From Hyperoodon ampullatus (taxonomy: Eukaryota; Chordata; Mammalia; Artiodactyla; Ziphiidae), in the NCBI GenBank assembly GCA_949752795.1, contig OX457065.1, forward strand, positions 3,896,501-3,960,500: a DNA stretch of 64,000 nucleotides. The letters are read 5' to 3'. The translations under genes were made by a program, and so were the position numbers. The notes beneath the pieces are model-generated. The model saw nothing but the letters and a program-made list of their open reading frames with translations. It had not been told where the DNA came from and ran no database searches. Positions 1 to 11,333 of this stretch are shown piece after piece (position 1 is the first letter of the stretch; the number at the start of each line of letters is the position of its first letter).

Positions 1-39
1 ACCCATTTTAGGAAGGGCTATGAAATTGTGTTCTAGTAA

Positions 40-160
40 AACATGGGCCAGACTAGGGGTCAGCCACCTTCCAGCTCTCCCACACAGGATGAATCATGTC
101 ACCTCTCTGGGCTGCGGTTGGATCAGCTGAAAAATGGAAATCAGGTGGCTCCATCGCCAT
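40..160 (+). repeat. MIR SINE remnant
   Basis: Diverged match to the middle of MIR: 'gtcacctctctgggctgcgg' followed by 'ctgaaaaatggaaat' stands where MIR has its 'cctcagtttcctcatctgtaaaatgg' block. Ends are vague. Confidence 0.4.
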
Positions 161-394
161 TTAAGAGGCAAATGGAAAAAATGGCCATGAAGGACCCTGT
201 GCCAGAGTCTGGATCACAGTGGGTGCTCTATAAATGCTTGATTTCTCTCCCAGAACCACTTTAAGTACCCAGGCCATCTGAACAGTAGAATGCGGTATTT
301 TCTTTGAAATCCTATACATTTAAAACAAAAATCAGTCAATATCCTGGCTAAAAAAATCCTGACTCCCTGCCCTCAAGGCTAAGCTTGCACCCAC

Positions 395-776
395 GCCCCC
401 CGCTGCCCCCCGCCAGTCTCCCCCAGCTCCCTCCACTCCACGTTCTTCCCTCAACAGGCCAGGCTACAGCCACCTCAGGGCCTCTGCACTCGCTGTTCCT
501 CTGCCCGACATGCTCTTCCTTCATCTTCCCGTCATCAGCTCCTTCTCACTGGTCAGGTCTCAGCACACATTTTGCCCCTCTGTAAAGTAGCCCCTGGCGC
601 CTCCTACAACCTCACTCTGTCTTCATTTTCTGCACGTCTTTATTGCTTTATTTCTTTGCTCACTTGTTTATTTTCTGTCTCCATCACCAAAATCTAAGCT
701 GCTTGAGAGCAGAGGGTTTTGTCTGCCTTGCCCACTGCTGTATCCCAAAGCACAGGTGTCTAGTGAATAGCTGTTG
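395..776 (+). repeat. L2 LINE 3' end
   Basis: Matches the last part of L2 in sense: 'cctctgcactcgctgttcct' (end of ORF2), then 'agctgcttgagagcagaggg' and 'ctgctgtatcccaaagcaca' from the 3' terminus. Short open frames here are decayed L2 ORF2, not host genes. Confidence 0.7.
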
Positions 777-1384
777 GCGCAGGAACAATGTCTGTGGGCA
801 GAATGAAGAGAGCTGCTCCTCCAGCTCGCCAGCCCGTCTCTCCCCCGCCTTGCTCCCTCACGCTTCCCTCTCTCCCCCAGGGACTGATGCTCTTTTTGTC
901 CGTTTCTCTCCTCTTCCACTAGATGACCTCCTATGTGCTTTCTTCATTCCCTTGCTTGTCCTACGGAGAGCTTAAAACTTCTCATTCTTTCTGTTCTCGA
1001 GGTTAGTGTGACTTGAGCCTTCCATCTTTCTCATCTTTCGGAACCTCTGCCTGTTGGGCTGGGCCCTCTTCTCTTTGACGGCGGAGGGGGCCACAGGGAG
1101 CAGGTGTGGGAGTCATGGGTGGGAGGAGCCCCCAGATGCAGTGGGATCCTCATCCCTGAGGCTGTGAATGGAGGCTAAATAACCACATTCTTGGGATGCT
1201 CCCAGCCCCACCCCCTGGGAGAGCCCCAGCCCTAGCTGCTGCTGTACATAAAGTTACTTCTCTTCTTAAAACCAGGTTTTGACAAATCTGCCATGCAAGG
1301 GCTTCAGTGAATTGGTCTGGCTTATGCCAACTGTTAACTGGACTAAAGAACTTGAATGTCATTTACTTTACAGTTTACAAGTCT

Positions 1385-1535
1385 CTTTCATCAGTCATTC
1401 ATCCAGCGAATGTTTAATAAGCACCTACTATATACCAGAAATGGATCTAAGTGCTTTGCATATAATAATTTGTTCATAACACAGGTACTTTTATGATCAT
1501 AATCCCCACTTTACCGATGAGGATCCTGTGTTCCG
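1385..1535 (-). repeat. MIR SINE, reverse
   Basis: Reads 'taagcacctactatatacca', then 'ctaagtgctttgcatataat' and 'ccccactttaccgatgagga', the reverse-complement order of MIR. It ends about 25 bases before the MaLR LTR. Confidence 0.65.
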
Positions 1536-1560
1536 GAGCTGGGTTTACTATAAAGCCCAG

Positions 1561-1912
1561 TGTCTTAATCTGTTCTGGGTGCTATAACAAAATACCATAG
1601 TCCAAGTGGCTTATAAGCAGCAGAAATGTATTGCTCACAGTTCTGGAGGCTGGAAGTCCAAGATCAAGGTGCCAGCACAGTCGCGTGAGGGCCCTCTTCC
1701 AGGTCTCAGACCTCTCGTTGTGTCCTCACATGGTGGAAGGGGCTAGGGAGCTCTGTGGGATCTGCTTTATGAAAGCACTAATCCCATTCATGAGGGCTCC
1801 ACCCACATGACATAATTATCTCCCAAAGACCCCACCCCCTCATACTATCAGGTTTAGGGGTTAGGATTCAACATATGGATTTGGGCGCGGGGGACACATT
1901 CAGACCATAGCA
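1561..1912 (-). mobile_element. MaLR (MLT1/MST-type) solo LTR
   Basis: On the minus strand it starts 'tgctatggtctgaatgtgtc' and ends with 'acagattaagaca', giving TG...CA ends and about 352 bp. It contains the family landmarks 'ccatgtgaggacaca' and 'ccttgatcttggacttcc'. Flanks 1556-1560 (cccag) and 1913-1917 (ctcag) look like a 5 bp TSD with one change. No internal region is present, so it is a solo LTR of the ERVL-MaLR group. It is old and non-coding. Confidence 0.85.
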
Positions 1913-3329
1913 CTCAGAAAATGTTTTCAGGGTCTCTCCTGTACACGGGCTCCTTGCTTGTTCCCAGCTGGGGCCCAATGCTATGTTCACCGGTCATGTG
2001 TGCAAAATTTGCAAAAGTAATATATTTCACCTGCAAGCAGCCAAGCCCTCTCTTTCTACAATGAATCTCATCCATCCCTCTTTCTCTCATGTTGAGTGGT
2101 ATTGGAGAGGCTGTGGGTATTTGGGGGATCCAGCTTAGGGGAAGTTAAGTTGGAGATACATTTAATTTGAGTTTACTGAGATAAACGTATGTGGTTGAAA
2201 GTATGGTTACGTTATTGCCGGCCATCCTGGTGTAGAAGACAGCTTTCAGGAACACCCTACAAGCTGCCCATGGCCACTGGCCTGGATTGTAACTCAGAGA
2301 TACTGGTCCAGAGTTCGTATCACCATATGAAGATGCTCTGTGTCACCCAGCACAGAAAGCATGCAGAAGGTGAAGGAAAACCAGGCCTGAAATTCAAGGA
2401 GCCAGAAACCACTCTGTAGAAAATTCTTCCCATCATCAGACATGTGAAACTATAAATGGAGGATTTGCTTCTCGGTGCTGTTGTGGATGCCTGGTCCAAA
2501 CCAAAGCTCTCTCCTGCATGAATAGACTGGATAATGCAGCATATACAATTAAAACGCAGTACATTTTTTTCCCTCTTTTGGGATGACCACACGAAATGCA
2601 ATTTATCAGAATTTCTGTGTTTTTAGGGCACAAACTTATAGCTGTGCTACAAACGACCAAGCGGTCTGTAACAGGTCATATATGACCCTGATGGACGTTT
2701 TTCTAAATCTGACAGTGGTGCTAAAATCTATGTGTTTATATAAAACACTTACAAGTACACGTTGTGAAACTAAAAGAAATGTTCCTGAACAGTCTGTAGT
2801 AATAAAAACAATTCAACAGGGCTCATCATTAGAGAAAAGGCTGGGTTATCTTTTAATTCCTTATAGATAATATGACGAAAGTGTCATCATATAAAGGTGA
2901 TCAATGAAATGCTGGGGGAAAAGGATTATAAAGGCATCTCAGGTAGTTAATTAATACAAATATTGTGTTATTTCTCTGGGTTTTGTGATGTTTGTGGCGT
3001 TTGCCAGCTTTCTAAAATTTCCAATTTTCTATGATTACTTTTCTCATTCTAAATCTCACCTATTGTACCTAATTTTCTATTCTTTTTCTTAAAGGGGCCC
3101 CCAAACGCTATAGGCTTTGAGCTCCACCTCTAAACTGTCTCCATCATGTCGCTACCAGGACAGGGTGGCTTCCTTACACAAATACAAGCGCAAACAATCC
3201 GCACTCTTTTTCTGCCCTTTTAACACAAAAAGTAGCTTACAACAAATACACCGGCAGCTGTGGCAGTGCCAGCCGCGAAGCAGGACACGCGTGAGAGCGG
3301 GGACAATACTGCAATAGTCCGGGGGAGAG
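1913..3329. other. Unique AT-rich DNA, no gene seen
   Basis: No recognised repeat or exon-like segment. Frames of 60-95 codons overlap on both strands without a shared codon bias. It leads into the CpG island. Confidence 0.5.
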
Positions 3330-3925
3330 AGGATGGTGGCTGGACACGCAGAATCCACGGGGGTGTGGAGAAGCGGCTGGATTTGGACTCGGTTCGGAAG
3401 AGAGTCAACGGGAGTAACTGACGATGTTGGGGATGACAGAAAAAAGAGAAGACATCGAGGACGATTTCGCGTTTCCCCGGGACGCTATGACCTGGGGAGT
3501 CGGGGTTCTGGGAAGGCGGCTGTAGGTGGAAGGAGAACCGCCGCTCTGGCGAGCGGGGGGCGGGGATTCGCTGCCCCGCGCTGCTGTCCCCCAGCGCCCA
3601 CCGGGCCGACGCTAACGCGGGGCCGGCCGAGACCGCCCAGAGGCGCCCCAGGCCCGGCTCCAGCGGCGGCCAGGGCCGGCCACACCCTCCCCGCGCAGAG
3701 GCCGGGCGCGGGCGGCCACGTGCGGCCCCGCGTGCTCCCAGCCCCTGCCTCCCCGCTCCCGGCCGCTGCCAGCTCCTGGGCAGGAGCAGATGCGAGCAGA
3801 TGCTTGCAGATGCGAGCAGATGCGCCCCGGGGGGAGAGCCGCAACTGGGCTGGAGGAGGGGGAGCTTGACCTGGTCAAGGGACCTCTATTCCGGGAACCT
3901 CCCTTTCCCAGTGTAGGCACGTGAG
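3330..3925. promoter_or_regulatory. CpG island, candidate promoter
   Basis: GC and CpG rise sharply from about 3480 and drop after about 3850. By hand I count roughly 35 CpG in the 235 bases from 3541 to 3775, close to random expectation, whereas the rest of the window is CpG-depleted outside young repeats. It holds a GC box ('ggggcgggg'-like, near 3555) and CACGTG E-boxes near 3717 and 3917. The second E-box overlaps a donor-like 'cacgtgagtg' at about 3917-3926, so a plus-strand first exon ending there is possible. The 178-codon frame at 3333-3869 has an opposing frame of similar length, as expected from GC-rich DNA with few stops, and I do not call it a gene. Direction of transcription is unknown. 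Confidence 0.7.
3785..3824. repeat. Four 10-bp tandem units in the CpG island
   Basis: Four consecutive decamers of the form 'agcagatgcg'; the third copy has 'tgcagatgcg' after a final 't' in the second. Each unit carries a CAGATG E-box core. Confidence 0.85.
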
Positions 3926-4024
3926 TGCGTCCTTCCTGGAGGAGACTGTGCTGGCTTATTGAGCTTTTCCAGGGCTAAGAAGATGACAACAACAACAGCG
4001 ATGGTGAAACAGTAATAGTAAAAA

Positions 4025-4170
4025 TGCCAGACATTTACTGAGTGCTCACTCTGTGCCAGGCACCCTTCCAAACACTCTACTCATAGAATCCCCCCAGCAA
4101 CCCTGTGATGTCAGCCCTTTTACTGTCCCCATTTTACAGATAAGGAAATGAAGGCAGAGCAAGGGGCTCA
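4025..4170 (-). repeat. MIR SINE, reverse
   Basis: 'tttactgagtgctcactctg', 'tgccaggcac' and 'attttacagataaggaaatg' in that order mark a reverse MIR. Confidence 0.75.
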
Positions 4171-4239
4171 TGTGATGATTACTATTACTGCTCATAATCA
4201 TGAAGCAATGGCTAGCAGTGATCCTGATGGGGCTATGGC

Positions 4240-4425
4240 TTACTGAGGCCTTGCTCTGTATAAGCAATCCACATGCAGGGTTATGCTAAAGCCCTACATC
4301 CCTTCTGTGGAGGGTATTTATATCATCCCCATTTCACAGATGAAGACTGAGCCTCAGTGGTGTGAAGTCACTTGCCTGTGAAGACACAAGCTGGTCAGGT
4401 GGCAGAGACGGGACGCGAACCCATG
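4240..4425 (-). repeat. MIR SINE, reverse (second copy)
   Basis: 'atccccatttcacagatgaa' is followed by 'gtcacttgcctgtgaag' and 'cgggacgcgaacccatgact'. It therefore reaches the tRNA-derived end of MIR, including the B-box region. It lies about 70 bases from the previous copy, in the same orientation. Confidence 0.7.
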
Positions 4426-4429
4426 ACTG

Positions 4430-5985
4430 AACGAACTCCCAGACATGATTGCTACTGGCCATTCCTGGAGGGGTCTCTCACCTGTGATGAGGCATCTCCT
4501 CACCCATCCCTGTCCCTAAATCGGGTAGGACAGTTATGGTCTGTGACCACAGGGTGATCATTCTGGCTCCAAGGCTATGCCAGGGAGGTGGCTGCTTTGC
4601 CCAAGGGCTCACAGCTGGGCAGCGGACAAGAGGAATGTAAGTGGGGCTCAGGACCAGCCCCCCACCACTTGCATGGTGTCCTGAACCTGCTTCCTGCCTC
4701 TGGGCTCAGATGAAGGAGACCAAAAAAGCCACTTCTTGTAAATGTGCTTCTCTTGTAGATTCAGGCTGGTCAACCTGCTGAAGACACCTGTCTTCCCTCC
4801 CTACCAGGTGCCTGGCAGTCTTGCCATCTCCCCTGTATCTGCTGGCCCGACCCTTCATGAACTGTGGAGGCCTGACTAGGAGGCTCCCAGGGAGGCCTGC
4901 TACACTTCTGACGGTTTGACACCTTGCCCATTTGTCCGAAGTCTCCCAGTCCTGGCCCCAGCCCACCTGAAAACCCCCGCTTCACTCCCATGCCACACAG
5001 ACCCTCAGTCCCAGTCCTAGCCTAGAGAGCCCCCAGGGCTTGTCAGAAAACTGGATCATCAGAATCTGTTGGGACAGATGGGGGTGTCACACAAAGTCAC
5101 ACAGCAACTGAGAGGCTGAGGCTGCTGTCTGCCGCCTGGAAGGGGGTGGATGGGAGGCTCCTGCCTCCTCACTCTGAAGCTGGCTGTGAGGCCCTGCAGT
5201 GCTGTGCAGCCTCCCGTGTGCCTGATATCAGCTGTGTGGCTCTCTCTGACCCGCAGTGCTGGGCTGCTGGGACACGAGTTGAGGATCAGCCTGGGGGTCA
5301 GCTGGGGCCCTTAGGCACTGGCCCGGGACTGGCTGGCTGGGGTCCTCTGCACTCAGATATCTTCCCCCACCCACTACTGTGGCCTTTACCTGAGACTCAG
5401 AGGTCCCAAGGATAGTGTTGGAGTTGGGATTCAAGCCCACTGCTCTCTGACTGGGCTACCATCTCTGCAGTTTGAAAAGTGGGAGGCATCTTGGTGCGTG
5501 AGAAATTCCTCTCTTGCATCCCGACCCTGGGGATAGAGACTCCGAGCCAGCATGGGAAGGGCCTGAGGAGACAGCTCGCCTGGGCCCCCAGAGGTGGAGT
5601 GTGAGGCCTCAGCAGCCTGCAGTGTGGCCCCTGCTTGTCTCAGGCATGGTTCCTAGAAGACCCAGGAGCCTGAGCCTGGGAGGGCACAGAGTGATCGTCC
5701 CATCTATTTAGCCAGTGTCCACAGGACATATGTCAGCAGAAAGTCCATGCTCTCTTATAGGAATGCACTGTCACATTCTGAACACTCAAGCATGCACACC
5801 CTTCTCACCCTAGAGAGAGCTAGATCTCTCTCCCCACCCTTAGCCCATTTCAGCCTCACATCAAGGCTGCCTCCTCCAGTTGCCTATGCTGTGCACTGCA
5901 CAATGCCAAGGGGCCCCAGTCACATGGACAGTGATGTGAATGGCACCCACGGAGTTGGCTAACACAATGGCCCTGCTCACAGTGA
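4430..5985. other. Mostly unique DNA with two MIR scraps
   Basis: The only repeat traces are 'gcccaagggctcacagctgg' near 4598 and 'gtcacacagcaactgagagg' near 5096, both like reverse MIR. Open frames run on both strands without recognisable domains. Confidence 0.45.
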
Positions 5986-5989
5986 CCTG

Positions 5990-6080
5990 GGAGTGAGCCA
6001 GGGAGATTTGTCCCATTCTGTTGCTGGTGGAAACTGATGCTCAGAGATAGCCAATGACCTACCCTTGGGTCAAAGAGTGA
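5990..6080 (-). repeat. MIR SINE fragment, reverse
   Basis: 'actgatgctcagagatagcc' then 'agtgagtcagtggttggaac' fit the tRNA-proximal half of a reverse MIR. Confidence 0.55.
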
Positions 6081-6189
6081 GTCAGTGGTTGGAACAAAAT
6101 ATATGTCATCCTTTGTCTCCCTTCCCCCAGGCATTTTAAATAGAATTATTTCTTTCTAAAACTTAAATTTACTTTTTTGTTGTTTTTTT

Positions 6190-6440
6190 GGAGTCCTCTT
6201 TTTTTTTTATACATATATATATATATATATTTAGTTGACATATAGTTGATTTACAATGCTGTGCCAGTCTCTGCTGTACAGCAAAGTGACTCAGTTTTAC
6301 CCATATATACATTCTTTTTGAAATATTCTTTTCCATTATGGTTTATCCCAAGAGATTGGATATAGTTCCCTATGCTATACAGTAGGACCTTGCTGTTTAT
6401 CCATTGTAAATGTAATAGTTCACTAGATTTGCTTTAAAAA
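6190..6440 (-). mobile_element. L1 3' end fragment
   Basis: The segment 'gttgatttacaatgctgtgc', 'ctgtacagcaaagtgactca' and 'ctatacagtaggaccttgct' is the reverse complement of the 3' UTR terminus of cetartiodactyl L1. A T-rich and AT run on its left is the tail. Only about 250 bp remain, with no coding capacity. Confidence 0.8.
6208..6231. repeat. (AT)n microsatellite
   Basis: Alternating AT of about 20 bases directly beside the L1 tail, probably grown from it. Confidence 0.9.
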
Positions 6441-6474
6441 CAAATCATTTTAAAACTTCTATCTATTTTGGAAG

Positions 6475-7050
6475 AGGAGCCATATTCATGTGACAAGAAT
6501 CATAAGGGTATGAAAGTATGTGAAGAGAAAGCTGCTCCCTCCTCACCCCTGACCCTTGGGCAGCCACTGCTGCTGTCTTGTGTACCTTCCAGAGAGAGTT
6601 TATACACCCTTCACATGAATGGGCACATACTCACAGTTTTCACTGCATATGTCCTGCAGTTTAGCAGAACATTTCAGGCTGTCTGCTTCTTGTTTTACGG
6701 TGAACAGAATTCCATTATATGGAGCCCTGGATGGCTATTTAAGCAGGAACCACTGGTGTTCACTTAGGGGGTTTTGGACCTCTCAGTACAGCAGACAGCA
6801 TTAGATGACACCCCCAACACCCTCTTCTCTGCACATGTATCATTTCATGAGTCTGAAAAAACACCTGAAGGATAACTTCTTTATTTCTTTTAAGTCAAAA
6901 TGTTTCATTTTTGAAACAAAAATAAAACATCATGAAAGGACACATGCTAAATACAAGAGAAGATCCGAATTGCCCATCCCTATCGCTTCTACTCCCTGAA
7001 GGAGACCAATGTTTCACATGACTTCACAGCTTGCTTATGTGGCTTAATAG
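6475..7050 (-). mobile_element. Old L1 (L1M/HAL1-like) 3' UTR, left part
   Basis: 'ccttccagagagagtttata' and 'cagaattccattatatggag' match the reverse complement of an L1M-type 3' region up to about 6745. The part to 7050 is weaker. The same reading resumes after the MLT1-type LTR at 7598, so one L1 appears to have been split. Confidence 0.55.
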
Positions 7051-7051
7051 A

Positions 7052-7597
7052 TGTGGTTGATTGCAGAAATGGCCACAGTCCTTCACACAGCCCTGTCTCC
7101 GTGCACTCTCTCGTGCTTTTGCAGCTCCTCCCATCAAGAGGCAGAGTCTAGTTCTCCCTGCCTTGAACCTGGGCTTGCCCAGATGCCTTGTGTTGGCCAG
7201 AAGAATGTGGTGGAAGAGATGGTGTGCCAGTTCCGAGCTAGGCCTCAAGAAGCTTTGCATGCTTCTGCTAACTCTTCTGGAGCCTTGCTGACCCATGGGA
7301 ATAAGCCTAGGCCAGCCTGCTGGAGGATGAGAGACACGTGAGCAGAGATGTCAGCTCAGTTGCCCCAGTCAAGGCCCCAGAGAGTGGAGAGCCCAGCCAT
7401 GACCAGCAAAGCCGCCTACCCAACCCACACCTGGCCTCAGGTGTGTGTAGGAGCCCAGAGAACTGCCCAGAGCAGCCCAACCTGATTGCTGACCCTCAGG
7501 TTCTCAGAACCATTAGCTAAATTTGTAGTGGTTTTTAGCCACAGAGTTTTGGAGGATCTGTTTTGCAGCTTGGTCGTTGTAATAGGTTACTGATACA
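7052..7597 (+). mobile_element. MLT1-type MaLR LTR
   Basis: Carries 'tgccagttccgagctaggcc', 'gctggaggatgagagacacg' and the 3' motif 'ttagccacagagttttggag', ending in 'ggttactgataca'. About 546 bp, TG...CA ends. The polyadenylation zone is mutated. The flanks do not show a clean 5 bp TSD, as expected at this age. Confidence 0.7.
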
Positions 7598-7745
7598 ATG
7601 TATCTTGGAGATACTTCCCCTACAGGTATCTGAATCAACCTCATCTTTCTCATAGCTACAGAGTATTCCATTTTTGTGGTGGTGCCATGGTTTATTTTTC
7701 CAGCGTCTTCTTGGTGGACCTTTGGGTTGTTTCTTTGCTCCTGTG
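7598..7745 (-). mobile_element. Old L1 3' UTR, right part
   Basis: 'tatcttggagatacttcccc', 'agagtattccatttttgtgg' and 'gacctttgggttgtttcttt' continue the reverse L1M reading interrupted by the LTR on the left. Confidence 0.65.
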
Positions 7746-7860
7746 CTTCTGTCTCTTCATCTGTAAAATGAGACTGACAACCCTGCCTTGAAATTAATTT
7801 TTGAAAGTTGGCATTATTTGGTGTAGAATGGCTGACACTTAGAAAGTGCCCAGCACGTGT
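7746..7860 (+). repeat. MIR SINE fragment
   Basis: 'tctcttcatctgtaaaatga' begins a sense MIR core. The tail ends in 'agaaagtgcccagcacgtg'. Confidence 0.65.
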
Positions 7861-8164
7861 TTTCTTTTCCTCCTTCCTGTGGGACAACTTCCACTCAGAC
7901 AGAAATAGCAAACAGGTTGGTCTCAATGCCCGTTGTCTGGTGGGTGCTCCCAAGAGCTTGTTCGGAGCAGGACTGTGAGCCTGTATCTGAGTCAAGGGCA
8001 AACACTGCCATGATTGATTACTGATGCCTGCCATGTGCACCAGGGAGGATTGGTGAGAGGGACATGTGCTGTTCTTCATACGTGTCTCCATCTGAGCCTA
8101 AGAGACGCTCACTCCCATTCACTCAGAGACTCTGAGAATCCATATGACCTTCAAGACCTAAGAG

Positions 8165-8275
8165 GAGGGCACTGGGAGGATTTGGACCCAACTTGCTATG
8201 TGACCCAGGACAATAGGCCCTTTCCTCCTGTACTTCAGTCTCCCTGTTTGTCAAGAAGAAAGTTGATGGCAAAGC
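8165..8275 (+). repeat. MIR SINE fragment
   Basis: 'gctatgtgacccaggacaat' then 'cttcagtctccctgtttgtc' follow the sense MIR order. Confidence 0.5.
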
Positions 8276-9300
8276 TGGGACTCAACCACAGGTCACCTGA
8301 CTCCCACCCTGTCCTCAGTTACTGGAGCCTGGACCCTCACATGGTGGTCTGGCCTGGGGTGGTTACAGCTGGGAGTGTGCCCCGCCCATGCTATGTGTCC
8401 CCAGAACCTCCTGAATATCCAATAGGTTTTGGCTGTGGTCTCCACAGGACACGTTAACCTGGGAGGCCATCTGCTGGGGATGGCAGCCAGGTTGCAGACT
8501 CTCAGGAGGACTGGTCCCCTTCCCATTATACTCACCCTGATGTATAGCCCTCTGTGGGCAGGCGAGGTGCCAGCTTTTTGTGGTGAGAGTCTCCTATTAG
8601 ACTGTCCACCTTGAGCAGTCCTGAGCTTATTTATATTTATGTATTACTTTTTCCAAAAATACCTACAAGTAAAATTTATTTTAAATTCCCCAAGAAGGTT
8701 AAAAAAAGAAAGAAAGAATAGTATAGGATAGCAGGATAAAATAATTTATATATCATGAGAGAAGGTTGAGAAAAAGACATCCCTTCTCCACTTTCTCACT
8801 TACTTCCCTGCCCCCATCTCCTGACTCAGAGCTGGGAAGGGCAGATGAGTGGTGTTCATGCCTCTGCTTCTCCTTCCCTTGCCCTCAGCAGACATTGCTA
8901 ATCAATTAGAGGATTTTTCCTCATTGAGTCTAAACACAACCTCAGGATCCTTCTCAACACAGTTGTCCAGATAGCCATCCTCCACACAGCAAAGCTAAAA
9001 GCTATTTCATCTGTGGTTTAGAGTTACACCCTTCCTAAGGATAAAAGTATCTGCGGGAGAGAAAAAATGAGTGCCCTGCCCCTCAGAAAAAGTATATGAG
9101 GGAGAGGGCTGAGGCTTTAGTGGTAGAATTTCTAGCATCAGCCTACGGTTGGGCTAGAATTTAGGATTAGGAGAGAGAGGCATGATTTAACTGTGGAATG
9201 TCCGTGCTTCCAGAGATACGATATTTCTCTCTCTCTCCCTCTCTCATCTTTTTTTTTCTTTTCATACATGTTCTTCTGCCTCAGTCTTTCTAACAGCTTC
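8276..9300. other. Unique DNA, no gene seen
   Basis: Contains an AT-rich patch at 8625-8760 and a CT run near 9225-9246. The 147-codon frame at 8014-8457 runs out of a MIR into this stretch and has no domain signature. Confidence 0.45.
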
Positions 9301-9307
9301 CTTGTCC

Positions 9308-9400
9308 TCATTTAGACCTGGAAGTGTCCTTAGAAATCAACTTGACCAACCCTGTCCTACAGCCCTAGTGGTAGATGGAGATTCTGCAGGGCAGAGACTT
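9308..9400 (-). repeat. MIR3-like fragment, reverse
   Basis: 'ccttagaaatcaacttgacc' plus 'aaccctgtcctac' resembles the segment that precedes the gaggaaactgaggc block of reverse MIR3. Weak. Confidence 0.4.
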
Positions 9401-9447
9401 CACCACACACATTTTACCACACTGGTTTAATGCTGTCTAGAAATAAT

Positions 9448-9487
9448 TCCTCCTCCTCCTCCTCCTCTTCATCATCATCATCATCAT
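9448..9487. repeat. (TCC)n-(TCA)n compound microsatellite
   Basis: Six or so TCC units pass directly into about five TCA units, ending at 'catgac'. Confidence 0.95.
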
Positions 9488-9914
9488 GACTTCCCCACAG
9501 GCTCTGCCTGCCTTTCCCGGGGTCACCTCACTGGAGAAAAAAATTCCTGGGAGTTGTACATTCCATGTAGGGAATGGTGGTGGGAACCAAGCAGACAAGA
9601 GCTCCTTGAAATCTGACTCAGAGCTCTCAAGTCCAACCCCTCCCCGCCTCTCATGGCAGCATCCTTAGCAAAGTCACAGCACCTCCATCCCCCCAGGCCC
9701 GACCACTTCTGCCCACGGCAGGGCCAAATGCAGGGACCTCAGGGCTCTGCAGAGGTGAGGTGGGGAAGGTAGGGCTCAAGGCTTAGAGGAAGCCGTATGC
9801 CTGCTCAATTTGTGTGCTGGAGAGGAGAGGTGTTTCCAAGGGTGTCTTTGGGAGAAGAGTTATAAGATGGCCAGCGGACACTGCCCCTCATCACTTCCTA
9901 CCTGCTCTGCTTGG

Positions 9915-10200
9915 TCTTTTGTTCAGTTGGCACCCTTTTATCGAGCACATGCTACAAGCAGGCACTACTCTAGGGGCCAGGGTTACAGCCATGAGCAGAA
10001 CTAACACATTCTCTGCAAGTTACGTGCTGAATGGATGAGACAGAAAACAAGCATATGAACCCATGAGTATATAATATGTCAGGAAGTGACACGTGTTCAG
10101 AAAAAAAATAGAGCAAGATAAAGAGACGGGGTGATGGAGAGCAGGGGATGGCCGAGGAAGGCCCATTGGGGCGGGACGCTTGAGCAGACACTGGAACAGT
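9915..10200 (-). repeat. L2 LINE fragment, reverse
   Basis: 'ttatcgagcacatgctacaa', 'ggccagggttacagccatga' and 'tggccgaggaaggcccattg' give the reverse-complement order of the L2 3' end. Confidence 0.7.
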
Positions 10201-11228
10201 AACAAGGGGCAGAGATCGGGGGAAGGGGTGGAAAGGATGGTCCAGGCGGAGGCACAGCAGGGACAGAGGGAGAGAGGCAGGACGCAGCCTGGTCTATGCA
10301 GAGGACCACAAACGCTGGCCTCACCAAGAGTCCCCATGACTTCATCCACACGCCACCTGCACTGTTTTGACCTCGTGATTTTCTCCCAAGAACTCACTTA
10401 TGTTTTTAAACGAATAAATTTATTTCAAAGGGAAACTTCGTGGTGTTATGTCAACTAGAAAGTGAGCATCACTTTGCTGGAAAAAGAGAGGTGACTGGAA
10501 GTCAAGATGCTGAGACAAAGGGAAGCTACTAACTTCCAGCTGGAGGCTGCTGCCTGCTGGGGCTCGAGCCAGACCTGCCCTCTCCTCCACTGAAATAGTT
10601 CCACGATTGTCCGAGAGGGGTTAGAGACACAGCAGACCAAATAGAGACTTAGCCTTGCTGCGGTCTGGCATGCTGGGGGAGTCGGGCTATGGGATCCAGT
10701 GTCTCCATGGGAACCAGCATCATTTTATACACCCCAAACTCTATGGGACCCTGAGTCTGGCCGGGTCAGGCTCAGGGGGTTCTGGGGAGGCCGGCTGAGG
10801 AGCGTGGGCTTTCCCACAGGGCAGAGTTGCAAGCAAGGGTGTGATGTGGTGCATTGTTGTTCAGGTTTTGGTCGGACAGTGCCTAAGGGTCACCTTCTCA
10901 CGTGGGGGTACCTAGGATTGTCTTTCTTCCCTGGAGTCTACGTAGATGAATTGATCCCTCACCTTCCTGGGGAGTGTGGTCTGTGTCCACAGGGAGACGG
11001 CATTCTCTAAACCTGGAAAACTGCCTACGGTGGCAGCGGCAGAGCTGGGGTCAGGAGGTGGGGTTCTTCGGACAGCTCTCAGAGTTAGGGCACCACACGG
11101 CTCTCAAAGCCCCCGGGCACGTGTGCAAATTGAAGGACTTCTGAGTTGTCCAAACGCTAGAGACGGTGAAAGGAATGCAATGGATTTGGGAAACCAGAGT
11201 TCCAACAAGTGGCTTTGTTCTAGTTTCC
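10201..11228. other. Unique DNA, no gene seen
   Basis: No repeat recognised. Overlapping opposite-strand frames of 84-154 codons show no domain. It runs into the pyrimidine tract on the right. Confidence 0.45.
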
Positions 11229-11333
11229 CCTGCCTCCCTCCCTTCCTTCCTTCCTTCCTCCCTGTCTCCTTCCCTTTCTCCCTCTTCAATCTCTTTCTCT
11301 CTCTCTCTTTCCCTGTCCCCCTTTCTTTTATTT
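11229..11333. repeat. Polypyrimidine tract (CCTT/CT-rich)
   Basis: About 100 bases almost wholly C and T, including (CTTC)n and (CT)n stretches. Its right end supplied the target of the next SINE. Confidence 0.9.

Noticed and set aside
3333..3869. 178-codon plus-strand frame in the CpG island
   Set aside because: Stop codons are rare in such GC-rich DNA; minus-strand frames of 102-119 codons cover the same bases and no domain is visible.
7513..8091. 192-codon minus-strand frame
   Set aside because: Overlaps the MLT1-type LTR end, an L1 piece and a MIR core.
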